Origin: Pseudomonas allokribbensis
GTDB lineage: Bacteria; Pseudomonadota; Gammaproteobacteria; Pseudomonadales; Pseudomonadaceae
DNA length: 64,000 nt
Reading direction: 5' to 3'
Assembly: GCF_014863605.1 (NCBI RefSeq)
Contig: NZ_CP062252.1
Coordinates: 3,047,001-3,111,000 of the forward strand
Numbering within the stretch: the first letter of the stretch is position 1; each line of letters begins with the position of its first letter. Made by a program: the position numbers and the translations under genes. The notes below the pieces were generated by a model. That model was given only the letters and a program-made list of their open reading frames with translations, was not told the origin of the DNA and searched no databases. Shown one piece after another: positions 48,147 through 56,819 of the stretch.

Positions 48147-50580
48147 GGTGTGCTCCTTGCAGAACGGAGGAGGCGCGGGCTCCTCGGTTATCGATCAGCA
48201 GTGGCGTCTTGCCGCTGTGCTTGTTTCGGGTGAACCGGTCGATGGCGCAGACCTGCGCGTCCACTGTCAGCAGCCCGGTCTGCACAAGGGTTGCCAGCGT
48301 CGGGTAACCCAGCAGTCGACGATGCACGTCCTGGGGTTCGAGCGCACTTAGAAATTTCATGCATTCCAGTCCGTCGGGGGCATGTTCAAGGATCACCTGA
48401 AACTCGGTCTGCAGGTGCTGCGCCAGTTCCGAGAGGCAGATGAAATCGGTGCCGATGCGCACCAGCCTGCCGTGGCGCTGAAGCAGTTCGAAGCGCGGCG
48501 TCTGCAGACCACAGCCACACCGTCCGGGCACCCAGCGGCCGCTGTCGCCGACGTCATAACGCTGAACGTCCTGACCTTCTCGAGCGAGGGAGGTGAACAC
48601 CAGGCGACCGGTCTCGTTGTCACGCACTGGCTGGTCGGTTTCGAACGCGACAATTTCCAGGTGCTGGATATCGCTCAAAAGATGAAACACACCGTCGCCG
48701 GTGGCTGAACAGGCGTGACCGAGCGGTCCGGCGTCGACGCTGCCGTAGATCGCCGAGCGGATCAGGCTGACGCCGCAGTCTTGCAGCAACTGGCGACTCT
48801 GTTCGCCGAGGTGTTCGCCGCCGAGAAATACTTTTTCGACCCCGCCATAGGTGCGCAGACGCGTTTGTTCGTTGAGGAACAAACGGTGCAGGGTGCTTGG
48901 CATGCCGATCAGCGTGTTCACCTGCTGATCGACGATCAATTGCGCAATCTCCCGGTAGTCATCATCGGCCGGGGCACCCATCGGCAGGTGAGTGACGTCC
49001 AGTTGCTCCAGTACTTTGGAGAAACTGAAAAAACCGCCATACAGACCGCCACTGAAAAACAGGTTCATCACCCGGTCCCGACGTGGATCGAGACCCGCTG
49101 CAAACAGACCATCGGCTGTAGCGCGCATCTGTTGGCGAAAGTCCCGATAACTGAAACCAGACAAGGCCGGCACGCCGCTGCTGCCGCCGGAACGGAAATA
49201 CAGTTGGGCCGAAGCGTTGATCGGGCGGGCGATGAACGCTTCCTTGCTCATGATCGGCAGGTTCATCACACAGGGCGCAATGCCTGAGCCATTGAGCGTG
49301 GCGTGGGAGGGCAGTTTTGTCGGCGACAGACTGACCGAGACTCGCCGGCTCAGGCGTTGCAGGGCATAGACGCCGTCGTGAGGTTCGCCGTTGTAGCCAT
49401 CGTGAATCGCTTCCGTCGGAGCAACCCGGGTGACGCCGGCGGTGATCAGCAGCTGTGAAAGCTCTGCAATCTGCTGCTCCGGGCAGATCTGGGCGCAGCT
49501 TTGCAGCACGTTTCGCCATGGCATCAGGGTCTCGATCACCCGTGTGCGCGGCAGTGGCTTGAGCAGCAGGCTGCGAAACAGTGGCGAAGGCTTCAATGGT
49601 CGGTCATGGGTCCAGATCACCCGCCAGCCCGGTGCTGTCCAGACCTCGCCAGCCACTTCGGCGAAACTGTGTGCGAGCCTGGCCATGGCGGTGTCGGTGG
49701 TGATTTGCGAGGCTTCCTGAATCGTTGGCAGCAATGTCGGCCATTGTCCGGCGCGGCGTTCGAATGCTTTGGCCAGACCCTCACCGATACCGCGTAGTAC
49801 GGTCTCATCGTCGCTGTCCACCAACAACCATTGCGGGCTCGAGCACGCTTGCTGATCGAGTCGGCAGACTTCGTCCACCACGGCGTCCAGCGCCTGAGGT
49901 GAGGCGGCGTCTGGTGTCAGATAAACGAAGCTGATGCGATGTCCCCAATCGATCCAGCGGCATCCGGCGGGGATTTGCTGGCGAATCGCTTGGAGTGCCG
50001 ATTCGCCGCCCCAGGCCGAGACGCCATTGGCCCATTGGCACAGCTGGCCGATTTGCGCGGTGGTCGCCGGAACGACAGCGACATGTCCTGCGAGTTGGCC
50101 GCTTGGGTCGCATTGCGTCAGCGCGAGGAGCAATTGCGCGGTCAGCCCCTGATCGCTGCTGCTGGGGCGCAGCCAGTTGACGTTGCCGGCCAGCAGACTT
50201 TCGATCACTGCGCAGAACGCCAGAAGTGCCGCGTTGCCGGGGGTGATGTGGACCACCAGGCCCAGCGGGCTCCAGCGCTCGAAACGTGGTTGGCGATAGT
50301 CGAAGCGTCGCAGTGTAGCGGGTTGATCGCCAAGCTCCCGTTCGAGTTTGCGCCGCAAACCTTGAGGCTGGCAGAACTCGAACAGTGACTCGCGTTGTTC
50401 GGCGTCGAGCGGCAGGGTCAGGCTGATGTCGCCCAACCGAAGGGCGAGCGTGGCCGCCGCATGGATGACCGTCTCGCTGTGCAGAGGCGAGCTCAGGCGT
50501 TGGGGCAGGGCCTGACGCAACTGATCCATGGCGGTATCGAATCCGATGTCCGCGTGAAGTTGTCCATTGATCAGGTACAT
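48130..50580 (-). CDS. LuxC-like acyl reductase fused to a PaaK/LuxE-like ligase
   Basis: The 816-residue protein is a fusion. Residues about 1-415 match LuxC, the NADPH-dependent acyl reductase: PLGLVVHITPGNAALLAF and LLAGNVNW mark the fold, and the acyl-accepting cysteine lies in RLDQQACSSPQW (Cys about 246). Residues about 420-816 form an adenylating domain with FRSGGSSGVPALSG (about 462-475), LGGEHLGEQSR and SIYGSVDAGPLGH. One polypeptide could thus activate an acid and reduce it to an aldehyde. The ATG at 50580 is one base from the LuxE-like stop; a start 24 codons upstream lies inside that gene. No luxAB is present. Confidence 0.88.
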   Translation of the reverse strand: MYLINGQLHADIGFDTAMDQLRQALPQRLSSPLHSETVIHAAATLALRLGDISLTLPLDAEQRESLFEFCQPQGLRRKLERELGDQPATLRRFDYRQPRFERWSPLGLVVHITPGNAALLAFCAVIESLLAGNVNWLRPSSSDQGLTAQLLLALTQCDPSGQLAGHVAVVPATTAQIGQLCQWANGVSAWGGESALQAIRQQIPAGCRWIDWGHRISFVYLTPDAASPQALDAVVDEVCRLDQQACSSPQWLLVDSDDETVLRGIGEGLAKAFERRAGQWPTLLPTIQEASQITTDTAMARLAHSFAEVAGEVWTAPGWRVIWTHDRPLKPSPLFRSLLLKPLPRTRVIETLMPWRNVLQSCAQICPEQQIAELSQLLITAGVTRVAPTEAIHDGYNGEPHDGVYALQRLSRRVSVSLSPTKLPSHATLNGSGIAPCVMNLPIMSKEAFIARPINASAQLYFRSGGSSGVPALSGFSYRDFRQQMRATADGLFAAGLDPRRDRVMNLFFSGGLYGGFFSFSKVLEQLDVTHLPMGAPADDDYREIAQLIVDQQVNTLIGMPSTLHRLFLNEQTRLRTYGGVEKVFLGGEHLGEQSRQLLQDCGVSLIRSAIYGSVDAGPLGHACSATGDGVFHLLSDIQHLEIVAFETDQPVRDNETGRLVFTSLAREGQDVQRYDVGDSGRWVPGRCGCGLQTPRFELLQRHGRLVRIGTDFICLSELAQHLQTEFQVILEHAPDGLECMKFLSALEPQDVHRRLLGYPTLATLVQTGLLTVDAQVCAIDRFTRNKHSGKTPLLIDNRGARASSVLQGAHHDPKD

Positions 50581-50581
50581 A

Positions 50582-51712
50582 TCAGTGCCTCCCCAAGAGT
50601 TCGGACGCCGCCATCGCGCAGCTTCTGCCAGCGGTGGTGGCGGCGCGGCCATGCAGTTCGAACCAGTCGCTGTCCAGACCGCAGCCGCAGCTTGCGCCGG
50701 GGTGCAGGGTGGCGAGGTCGCTCATGACCACCGCATGGGCGGGGCTCGAAGAAATGTAGGGCGAGACCGCACTCAGTAACCCCGGCCGACCATAGGGCAG
50801 GACCGTGAAATCGGTTGGGCTACGCACAAATACCTTCGAATAGACCGGCACATGGAAGTGATGGTGAGCGCATTCGAGGTAGGGCACCGGATGCTCGACC
50901 GCACCGTAGCCGTCGCGGCAGCGGGACACGTCGATCCCGAGTTGCCGGTTGATGCGCTCGTACAACTGCTGGCGGGGGACCTCCTGCGCGGCGTTGGTTT
51001 TCCAGCCGCCGCCAAACAGCGTCAATGAATCCGCTGCCAGTTGCAGGTCGGCCACGCCAGTGGTCTGCATGCGTTGCAGGGTTTGCCAGAGAAATGCAGG
51101 AAACCCGAAGATTCGCACCGGCAAGCCTTCTTCGGCAAAGGACTGCAACGCCGAGATGACGCCAAAGCCATCGAACTCGTGACCGCCACCGGTCCGGCGC
51201 AAGGCATACGCCACGCGGTTGACCGGAGCGAACCGGCACAGGAACTGGTCGGTGAACGACGTTCCCAGGGTAATGCTGGCTTCGGGCTCGTAGCTCAGGA
51301 GCAAGTAGTTGCACGGCGTTTGCGGACTGTCCCAGCCATAGTGGTGGAAGATCCGTTCGACCATGTATTGGGCGGCGGCCAGACTGCGTTCGTCATAGCG
51401 CATGCGGCTTTTCTCGCCGCTGGTGCCTGACGATGTCAGTTCCAGTGCGTCTGCACCGGTCGGGCTGAGCAATTGTTGCTGTTTGAAGAAACTGGCGAAG
51501 ATCGGTGGCAGTCGCGACCAGTCGTCGAGGCTGTCCAGGTCCGTCACGGTCAGTCCGTTGGCGTTCAACCAGTGTTCATACCCGGGCGTATGCTCACTGT
51601 GAAACCGGCTGATTTCGGCCATGGCCTGATCGAAAAGCCCCGCCGGCAAGGAATCCGGGCAATAGGGTTGCGTCAACGCACAGAGCGCGTTGCTATGGGG
51701 GAAATGGAACAT
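50582..51712 (-). CDS. LuxE-like acyl-protein synthetase
   Basis: The 376-residue protein resembles LuxE, which activates fatty acids as adenylates and holds them on a cysteine before passing them to LuxC. It shows LELTSSGTSGEKSRMRYD (adenylate loop, about residues 90-107), LFGGGWKTN and RCRDGYGAVEHPVPYLEC. The candidate acyl-carrying cysteine near the C-terminus is in HPGASCGCGLDSDW. It is second in the operon, 9 bases after the exporter and one base before the LuxC fusion gene. With the fusion it forms the two partners of a fatty-acid reductase. The acid used is unknown. Confidence 0.87.
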   Translation of the reverse strand: MFHFPHSNALCALTQPYCPDSLPAGLFDQAMAEISRFHSEHTPGYEHWLNANGLTVTDLDSLDDWSRLPPIFASFFKQQQLLSPTGADALELTSSGTSGEKSRMRYDERSLAAAQYMVERIFHHYGWDSPQTPCNYLLLSYEPEASITLGTSFTDQFLCRFAPVNRVAYALRRTGGGHEFDGFGVISALQSFAEEGLPVRIFGFPAFLWQTLQRMQTTGVADLQLAADSLTLFGGGWKTNAAQEVPRQQLYERINRQLGIDVSRCRDGYGAVEHPVPYLECAHHHFHVPVYSKVFVRSPTDFTVLPYGRPGLLSAVSPYISSSPAHAVVMSDLATLHPGASCGCGLDSDWFELHGRAATTAGRSCAMAASELLGRH

Positions 51713-51721
51713 CAGGCGTCC

Positions 51722-52975
51722 TTATTGATGTGTCGAGGAAGCGGTTTCTGCCGGAGGTTCACGCAGAAACCGGTACAAGAGAGGCAGGCTCAGCAGCCCG
51801 CCCAGTGCAGCCCAAAGGGCGAAGGACTCGAGGCGGGCACCGCCGACGATTACCGCGATGAGCGAACCGCCGGTGCCCATCACTGCAATCGAGATCATGC
51901 CCACCGCGGCAGAGACCAGGCCTTTGCTGTCATCGCTGGAAAACAGCGCCAGTCGATACAGTGCGGCATTGCTCATGCCCAGCCCCACGGCGTACAGCGC
52001 GAGGCCTGAAATCAACAAACCAAGGGGCAGGTCTGTCAGAGCACCCGCCAGCAGGGTCAAGAGCCCGAGGCAAAACGGCCAGAGCGCCAGGCGAATCAAT
52101 TGCACCAGTTCGCGCGAGGTCAGCAAACGGTCGAGAATCAGATTGCCGACGATGACCGCCGAAAAGATCGGTATCTGCCACAAGGCGTATTCACGCGTGG
52201 ACAAGCCAAGCCGCTGGATCAACAGCAGGGGCGAGAGCCCGATCCACGCTATCAACGGCAGGCTCATCAGCCCGAGCGCGAGGCTCGCACCGAGGAATCT
52301 CGGGTTGCGCAGCAGGGCCAGGTATTGACGAAATGTCTGTCGCCAGGACAACGGAAGCGGCGCCTGCTGGCCGCCGTCTCGGCGAACGACCCCGATGGTT
52401 TCCGGCATGCAGACGTAGACCCCGGCCCACGCGATGGCAGCGACCAGGCCCAGGGCCAGGAACAGTTCGCGCCAGCTCAGCCATTCCAGCAACAGGCTGC
52501 CCAACAACGGGCCAAGAAGCGGCGACAGCAGCGCAACGTTGCCCAGCAGCGCCATGAGCCGCACGGCATCTGCCTCACAGAACACTTCCTGGAGCGCGGG
52601 ATAGCTGACAGCCACCACGAATCCCAGTCCCATGCCTTGCAGAAGCCGTAATGCATTGAAGGCTTCAATGCCGGGCGTGGCGATTGCAGCCAGACAGGTC
52701 ATCGCAAAGAGCGCACAACCGATGAGCAACAAGGGGCGTCGGCCAAACCGGTCGGACAATGGCCCGATCAGCCATTGCAGGCAGACGCCTCCGATCAGGT
52801 ACAGATTGAACGCAGTGGGGATATGCCGTGGGTCGGCGCCGAAGTCTTCGGTGACGGTGATCATGGCCGGCATGATCATGTCGCTGGCCATGTAGGTCAG
52901 CCACTCGAACAGCGTGATGGCCAGACAGAAGCCAAGCGTTTTTAGTGGCGGGATATCGATGAGTGTTCTTTGCAT
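51722..52975 (-). CDS. MdfA-like MFS transporter
   Basis: The 417-residue, 12-helix major facilitator protein closely follows the E. coli MdfA pattern: FEWLTYMASDMIMP carries the Glu (residue 24) and Asp (residue 32) equivalent to MdfA E26 and D34. It also has WLIGPLSDRFGRRP (motif A) and LRLLQGMGLGF with the essential Arg. It is a drug/proton antiporter by family. As first gene of the lux-like operon it most likely exports the pathway product or protects against it. The start at 52975 lies 71 bases from a 17-bp inverted repeat that may be its operator. No strong ribosome-binding site is seen. Confidence 0.88.
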   Translation of the reverse strand: MQRTLIDIPPLKTLGFCLAITLFEWLTYMASDMIMPAMITVTEDFGADPRHIPTAFNLYLIGGVCLQWLIGPLSDRFGRRPLLLIGCALFAMTCLAAIATPGIEAFNALRLLQGMGLGFVVAVSYPALQEVFCEADAVRLMALLGNVALLSPLLGPLLGSLLLEWLSWRELFLALGLVAAIAWAGVYVCMPETIGVVRRDGGQQAPLPLSWRQTFRQYLALLRNPRFLGASLALGLMSLPLIAWIGLSPLLLIQRLGLSTREYALWQIPIFSAVIVGNLILDRLLTSRELVQLIRLALWPFCLGLLTLLAGALTDLPLGLLISGLALYAVGLGMSNAALYRLALFSSDDSKGLVSAAVGMISIAVMGTGGSLIAVIVGGARLESFALWAALGGLLSLPLLYRFLREPPAETASSTHQ

Positions 52976-53045
52976 GCGCTTCCATGGCCTTCAAGTGGGA
53001 ACGCAAAGGCTAGAGGCGAGGGGGCGGGTGTTCTATGTCATTGGT

Positions 53046-53062
53046 GTGACCACGCATGTCAC
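53046..53062 (-). promoter_or_regulatory. candidate operator of the lux-like operon
   Basis: GTGAC (53046-53050) and GTCAC (53058-53062) form an inverted repeat with a 7-base centre, 71 bases upstream of the MFS gene. Position and symmetry suit a repressor or activator; no regulator gene is adjacent. Confidence 0.35.
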
Positions 53063-53143
53063 GGTTTAGCGAAACATTGCAAAAAGAAGATTTGTTACCG
53101 CCCAGAGGCGAAACGTCCGACATTTTAATGGGTAGCCCTACGG

Positions 53144-53173
53144 AAAATGCCCACATACTCGTGGGCATTTTTT
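53144..53173 (-). terminator. bidirectional terminator after the small lipoprotein gene
   Basis: AAAATGCCCAC (53144-53154) and GTGGGCATTTT (53161-53171) form an 11-bp stem with a 6-base loop and T-runs on both strands. It lies 63 bases beyond the stop of the minus-strand lipoprotein gene and insulates the lux-like operon promoter. Confidence 0.85.
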
Positions 53174-53236
53174 ACGGCTATTTAATCAATTGTTGCATTT
53201 GAAGAAGTGGATATCAGTGTCGTTCAAATCTCGGGT

Positions 53237-53377
53237 TTACCGATGTTGGTAGTAGCCTGGTCCGGGCGCGCCATAATAGCGATGGTCGCCATGCCAGCCG
53301 CCGTGGGGGAAAATGATACAGCCGCTCAGCGTGAGCAGCGCCAATACAGGAATCAGCCAGGTGATTCGACGCAGCAT
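53237..53377 (-). CDS. small lipoprotein
   Basis: The 46-residue product has a charged start (MLRRITW), a hydrophobic stretch and the lipobox LTLSGC with Cys at residue 20. A Gly/His/Tyr-rich mature part of 27 residues follows (HGGWHGDHRYYG). GAGGA seven bases before the ATG at 53377 supports this start; an ATG five codons earlier is the alternative. The His-rich tail could bind metal, but no function is known. It is divergent from the small membrane protein gene. Confidence 0.75.
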   Translation of the reverse strand: MLRRITWLIPVLALLTLSGCIIFPHGGWHGDHRYYGAPGPGYYQHR

Positions 53378-53534
53378 TTCAAAAGTCCTCATGGTTAACG
53401 CCGCATGGAGCCAAAGCTCTTCATCGGCTGTAACATGAGACCCCGTTTGCAGCGCCGCATCCCCGTGACACGGTATGCCCATGGCATGAAAGCCGATACA
53501 AACCCGATACATTTCAAAGTTTCAGGAATTCGCA

Positions 53535-53723
53535 ATGACTCAGTCGCAACGTTTGAAATACTCGATTCTGATCGCCCTCACCGTACTGGCGATCATGTTC
53601 GGTCTGTCCTGGTTGCAGAACGCCGGGATGATCAGCGAAAAAGTGTTCCAGTACATCGCCATTGGCGTGGCGGTGGTCGTGGTGGTGATCAACGGGGTGA
53701 TGCGCCGCAAGGTCAAACCCTGA
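53535..53723 (+). CDS. small two-helix membrane protein
   Basis: The 62-residue protein has two membrane helices (about residues 9-26 and 39-56) and a basic C-terminus (MRRKVKP). CAGGAATTC places a ribosome-binding site about seven bases before the ATG. It ends 18 bases from the convergent Fur-like gene. Function unknown; length and hydrophobicity support a real gene. Confidence 0.7.
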   Translation: MTQSQRLKYSILIALTVLAIMFGLSWLQNAGMISEKVFQYIAIGVAVVVVVINGVMRRKVKP

Positions 53724-53741
53724 CGGCGCTCCAGAAGGGGC

Positions 53742-54119
53742 TCAATCGCTATTGAGGACGGCGGCAGCCTGTGGATGCAGGCTGTAGCTCTTGTCGGCGT
53801 TGAAGGTGATCACGCCTTCGGCGCACAGGCGCTTCAACACTTCGCGCACGCTGAGAAAAGACAGCGGAATGCCCAGTTCCAGCAATTGGCTGTGGACACC
53901 GCGCACACCCAGACTGCGCTCGCTCTGGGCGGCGACCAGCAGGGCATCGATGACTTTCAGGCGAATCAGGCTGGTGCGCAGGCCGAAACTCTTGAGCAGC
54001 AGTCGAATACGTTCATTGCCGTGGCGCTCGACTCGTTGTCCGAATACGCCGGCGTGCGAACCCATGGAAGCTCCTTGTGGTGCCTGGCTACCGTCCGATG
54101 GTAGTTGCGGGTTGTACAT
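53742..54119 (-). CDS. Fur-like winged-helix protein lacking the metal/dimer domain
   Basis: The 125-residue protein contains a winged-helix region (about residues 40-115) like the DNA-binding half of Fur/Zur: LLLKSFGLRTSLIRLKVIDALL, GVRGVHSQLLELGIPLSFLSVREVLKRLCAEGVI. It ends before the dimerisation and metal-binding half, with no His/Cys clusters, so metal sensing is unlikely in the Fur manner. AAAGGAGT precedes the ATG at 54119, which is preferred over a longer frame start at 54200. Similar 'Fe2+/Zn2+ uptake regulation' proteins occur in other Pseudomonas as I recall. Proximity to pvdQ is suggestive of iron-related control, not proof. Confidence 0.72.
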   Translation of the reverse strand: MYNPQLPSDGSQAPQGASMGSHAGVFGQRVERHGNERIRLLLKSFGLRTSLIRLKVIDALLVAAQSERSLGVRGVHSQLLELGIPLSFLSVREVLKRLCAEGVITFNADKSYSLHPQAAAVLNSD

Positions 54120-54278
54120 GCGATTACTCCTTTTCAGAGCCTGATCAGGAAAGGTGTCTGGTGCTCTCTCTAAACAAGACGTTTCAGCCCGACAAATCAT
54201 GAAGCGAAAAATGTAGAAAATTTGTCGTTGATTCGTCCTTTCTCCGTGATCCGGGCTCGAAACGGGCTTGTGACTGAC

Positions 54279-54301
54279 TAAATTTTTCCCCCCGGCTTCG
54301 T
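54279..54301 (+). promoter_or_regulatory. PvdS iron-starvation box of pvdQ
   Basis: TAAAT at 54279-54283, 15 bases and CGT at 54299-54301 match the PvdS promoter pattern TAAAT-N16-CGT with one base less spacing. A preceding C (CTAAAT) and a C-run after the box agree with known sites. It lies 116 bases upstream of pvdQ. Confidence 0.7.
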
Positions 54302-54417
54302 TTTCTGGAAAGGCTCATTGCGCGTGGGCGTGTGGGTGATTTCAGGGCGTAGCCGCTGCGCACGTATTCGAACAGGGTGCGCGGCTGCGCTCTTGGGTAT
54401 TTCGATCAGGAGCGAGC

Positions 54418-56760
54418 GTGATTATTTCCAGGCAGTTAACCGGACTGACCCTAGCCGGCATGTTTCTCGGGCTGAGTCTGTCGGCGCATGCGTTCAGTCC
54501 TTCCACCCAGGCCGGGGCCGACATCCGTCGCACGAGTTTTGGTGTGCCGCATATCCGCGCGGAAAACGAGCGTGGCCTCGGATTCGGCATCGGTTATGCC
54601 TATGCGCAGGACAATCTGTGCCTGCTGGCCAACGAAATAGTGACCGTCAACGGTGAACGCTCGCGGTACTTCGGGCCGGATCAGTTCACCGTCGAAGAGC
54701 GCGAAAACCGCGTCAGTGACGTGTTCTTCCAGTGGCTCAATACTCCGCAAGCGGTGAATGCCTTCTGGCAGGCGCAGCCGGTCGAAGTCCGTGATCTGGT
54801 GCAAGGTTATGCCGCCGGCTACAACCGTTATCTGGTCGAGCGCCGCCAGCAGGGTTTGCCGCAACAGTGCCAGGGTGAATGGGTGCGCGATATCACGGCC
54901 GAAGACCTGGTGAAGCTGACGCGTCGCTTGCTGGTCGAGGGCGGCGTCGGTCAGTTCGCCGAAGCACTGGCCGGCGCCACGCCGCCACAAGCCACTGCGC
55001 AAAACGACAGCCACGCCCGCGCTTATGACCTCGCCGCCGCACGCCTGCAACGCTTCGCCCTGGACCGTGGCAGCAACGCGGTGGCGGTGGGCAGCGAGCG
55101 TTCCTTCAACGGCCGTGGAATGCTGCTGGCGAACCCGCATTTTCCGTGGGTCGGCGGCATGCGTTTCTATCAGATGCACCTGACCATTCCCGGCAAACTG
55201 GATGTGATGGGTGCCGCGCTGCCTGGCCTGCCGATGATCAACATCGGTTTCAACCAGCACCTGGCCTGGACCCACACGGTCGACTCGTCCAAGCACTTCA
55301 CTTTGTATCGCCTGCAACTCGATCCGAAAGATCCGACCCGCTATGTGCTCGATGGCCAATCGTTGCCGCTGACCAAGCAAACGGTGACGGTGCAGGTCAA
55401 GCAGGCGGACGGGCAGGTGACGCCGGTATCGCGCGATATCTACAGTTCGCAATTCGGCCCGATCGTGCAGTGGCCGGGCAAGCTCGACTGGGACAATCAG
55501 TACGCCTACAGCCTGCGCGATGCCAACCTCGACAACGACCGGGTGTTGACGCAGTGGTACGCGATGAACCGCGCCGACAACCTCAAGGATCTGCAGGATT
55601 CGGTGCACAAGATCCAGGGCATTCCGTGGGTCAACACCCTGGCGGTGGATGACAAAGGTCAGACGCTGTACATGAACCTGTCGGTGGTGCCGAACGTCAG
55701 TGCCGACAAACTGGCCAAGTGCAGCGATCCGCGTATCGGCCTGAAAATGATCGTGCTCGACGGCGCCAACAGCGCCTGCGCCTGGGACATCGATCCGCAA
55801 GCCGCGCAAAAAGGCATCTACGCGTCCAGCCAGCTACCGCAATTGCTGCGCAAGGATTTCGTCCAGCACTCCAACGATTCGGCGTGGCTGGCCAACCCGG
55901 CGCAACCGCTGACCGGATTCTCGCCGCTGATCAGCCAGGAGGGCCAGCCACTGGGGCTGCGCTCGCGTTTTGCACTGGATCGTCTGGCGACCCTGAGCAA
56001 AAAAGGTTCGGTGTCGGTGCAGGACCTGCAACACATGGTGATGGATGATCAGGTGTTTCTGGCCGCTCAGGTGCTGCCGGATCTGCTGAAGTTCTGCGCA
56101 TCGCCAACCGGTGTCGAGGCTGCGTTGAAATCGGTGTGCAGCGGTCTCAAGGCCTGGGACGGTCGGGCGAATCTGGATTCGGGAATGGGCCTGGTGCATT
56201 TCCAGACCATCATGCAAGCCTTGCAGGAATCGCCGGATGTCTGGCGCGTGGCGTTCGATCCGAAGGATGCGCAGCACACCCCGCGCGGACTGGCGACTGA
56301 AAAGCCCGAAGTGGCCAAGGCATTGCGCGAAGCGATGCTGGCGTCAGTCGAATCGGCCAGCAAAATGGGCCTGACCGCACAAACCCGCTGGGGCGATGTC
56401 CAGGTGGTCAGCAGTGGTGGTCAGCAAACGCCGATCCATGGCGGGCCAGGGACATTGGGCATCTACAACGCAATCCAGAGCGTGCCGCGTGAAGACGGCA
56501 AGCTGGAAGTGGTCAGCGGCACCAGTTACCTGCAAGTGGTGACGTTCGATGACAAGGGGCCGCACGCTCAGGGCCTGCTCGCGTTCTCGCTGTCCAGCGA
56601 TCCTGCGTCGAAATACTCGCGGGATCAGACAGAAGCGTTCTCGAAGAAACAGTGGAGTGCACTGCCTTTCACCGAACAGCAGATCAAGGCTGACCCGCAG
56701 TATCAGGTGCAAAGTGTGCGTGAAGAACTGGATAAAACGGGGAAAGTGGCGGCGCAGTAA
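54418..56760 (+). CDS. pvdQ: PvdQ-type Ntn-hydrolase acylase (pyoverdine maturation, AHL acylase)
   Basis: The 780-residue precursor aligns by eye with P. aeruginosa PvdQ along its whole length. Residues 1-25 are a signal peptide ending AHA. The alpha chain runs to Gly218; autocatalytic cleavage before Ser219 in LDRGSNAVAVGSE gives the beta chain with the N-terminal nucleophile Ser. PvdQ removes the myristoyl/myristoleoyl chain from the pyoverdine precursor in the periplasm and also hydrolyses long-chain acyl-homoserine lactones. A PvdS-type promoter lies upstream. The usual pyoverdine synthetase genes are not in the window. Confidence 0.92.
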   Translation: MIISRQLTGLTLAGMFLGLSLSAHAFSPSTQAGADIRRTSFGVPHIRAENERGLGFGIGYAYAQDNLCLLANEIVTVNGERSRYFGPDQFTVEERENRVSDVFFQWLNTPQAVNAFWQAQPVEVRDLVQGYAAGYNRYLVERRQQGLPQQCQGEWVRDITAEDLVKLTRRLLVEGGVGQFAEALAGATPPQATAQNDSHARAYDLAAARLQRFALDRGSNAVAVGSERSFNGRGMLLANPHFPWVGGMRFYQMHLTIPGKLDVMGAALPGLPMINIGFNQHLAWTHTVDSSKHFTLYRLQLDPKDPTRYVLDGQSLPLTKQTVTVQVKQADGQVTPVSRDIYSSQFGPIVQWPGKLDWDNQYAYSLRDANLDNDRVLTQWYAMNRADNLKDLQDSVHKIQGIPWVNTLAVDDKGQTLYMNLSVVPNVSADKLAKCSDPRIGLKMIVLDGANSACAWDIDPQAAQKGIYASSQLPQLLRKDFVQHSNDSAWLANPAQPLTGFSPLISQEGQPLGLRSRFALDRLATLSKKGSVSVQDLQHMVMDDQVFLAAQVLPDLLKFCASPTGVEAALKSVCSGLKAWDGRANLDSGMGLVHFQTIMQALQESPDVWRVAFDPKDAQHTPRGLATEKPEVAKALREAMLASVESASKMGLTAQTRWGDVQVVSSGGQQTPIHGGPGTLGIYNAIQSVPREDGKLEVVSGTSYLQVVTFDDKGPHAQGLLAFSLSSDPASKYSRDQTEAFSKKQWSALPFTEQQIKADPQYQVQSVREELDKTGKVAAQ

Positions 56761-56790
56761 TCAGTCGTCAGGATGTTGCAATAACCATTG

Positions 56791-56819
56791 AAGGCCGCCC
56801 CCTAAAAGGGGGCGGCCTT
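56791..56819. terminator. bidirectional terminator between pvdQ and the FecR gene
   Basis: AAGGCCGCCCCCT (56791-56803) and AGGGGGCGGCCTT (56807-56819) form a 13-bp perfect stem with an AAA loop, followed on the + strand by CAGCTTTTT. It touches the stop codon of the convergent FecR gene. Confidence 0.9.
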
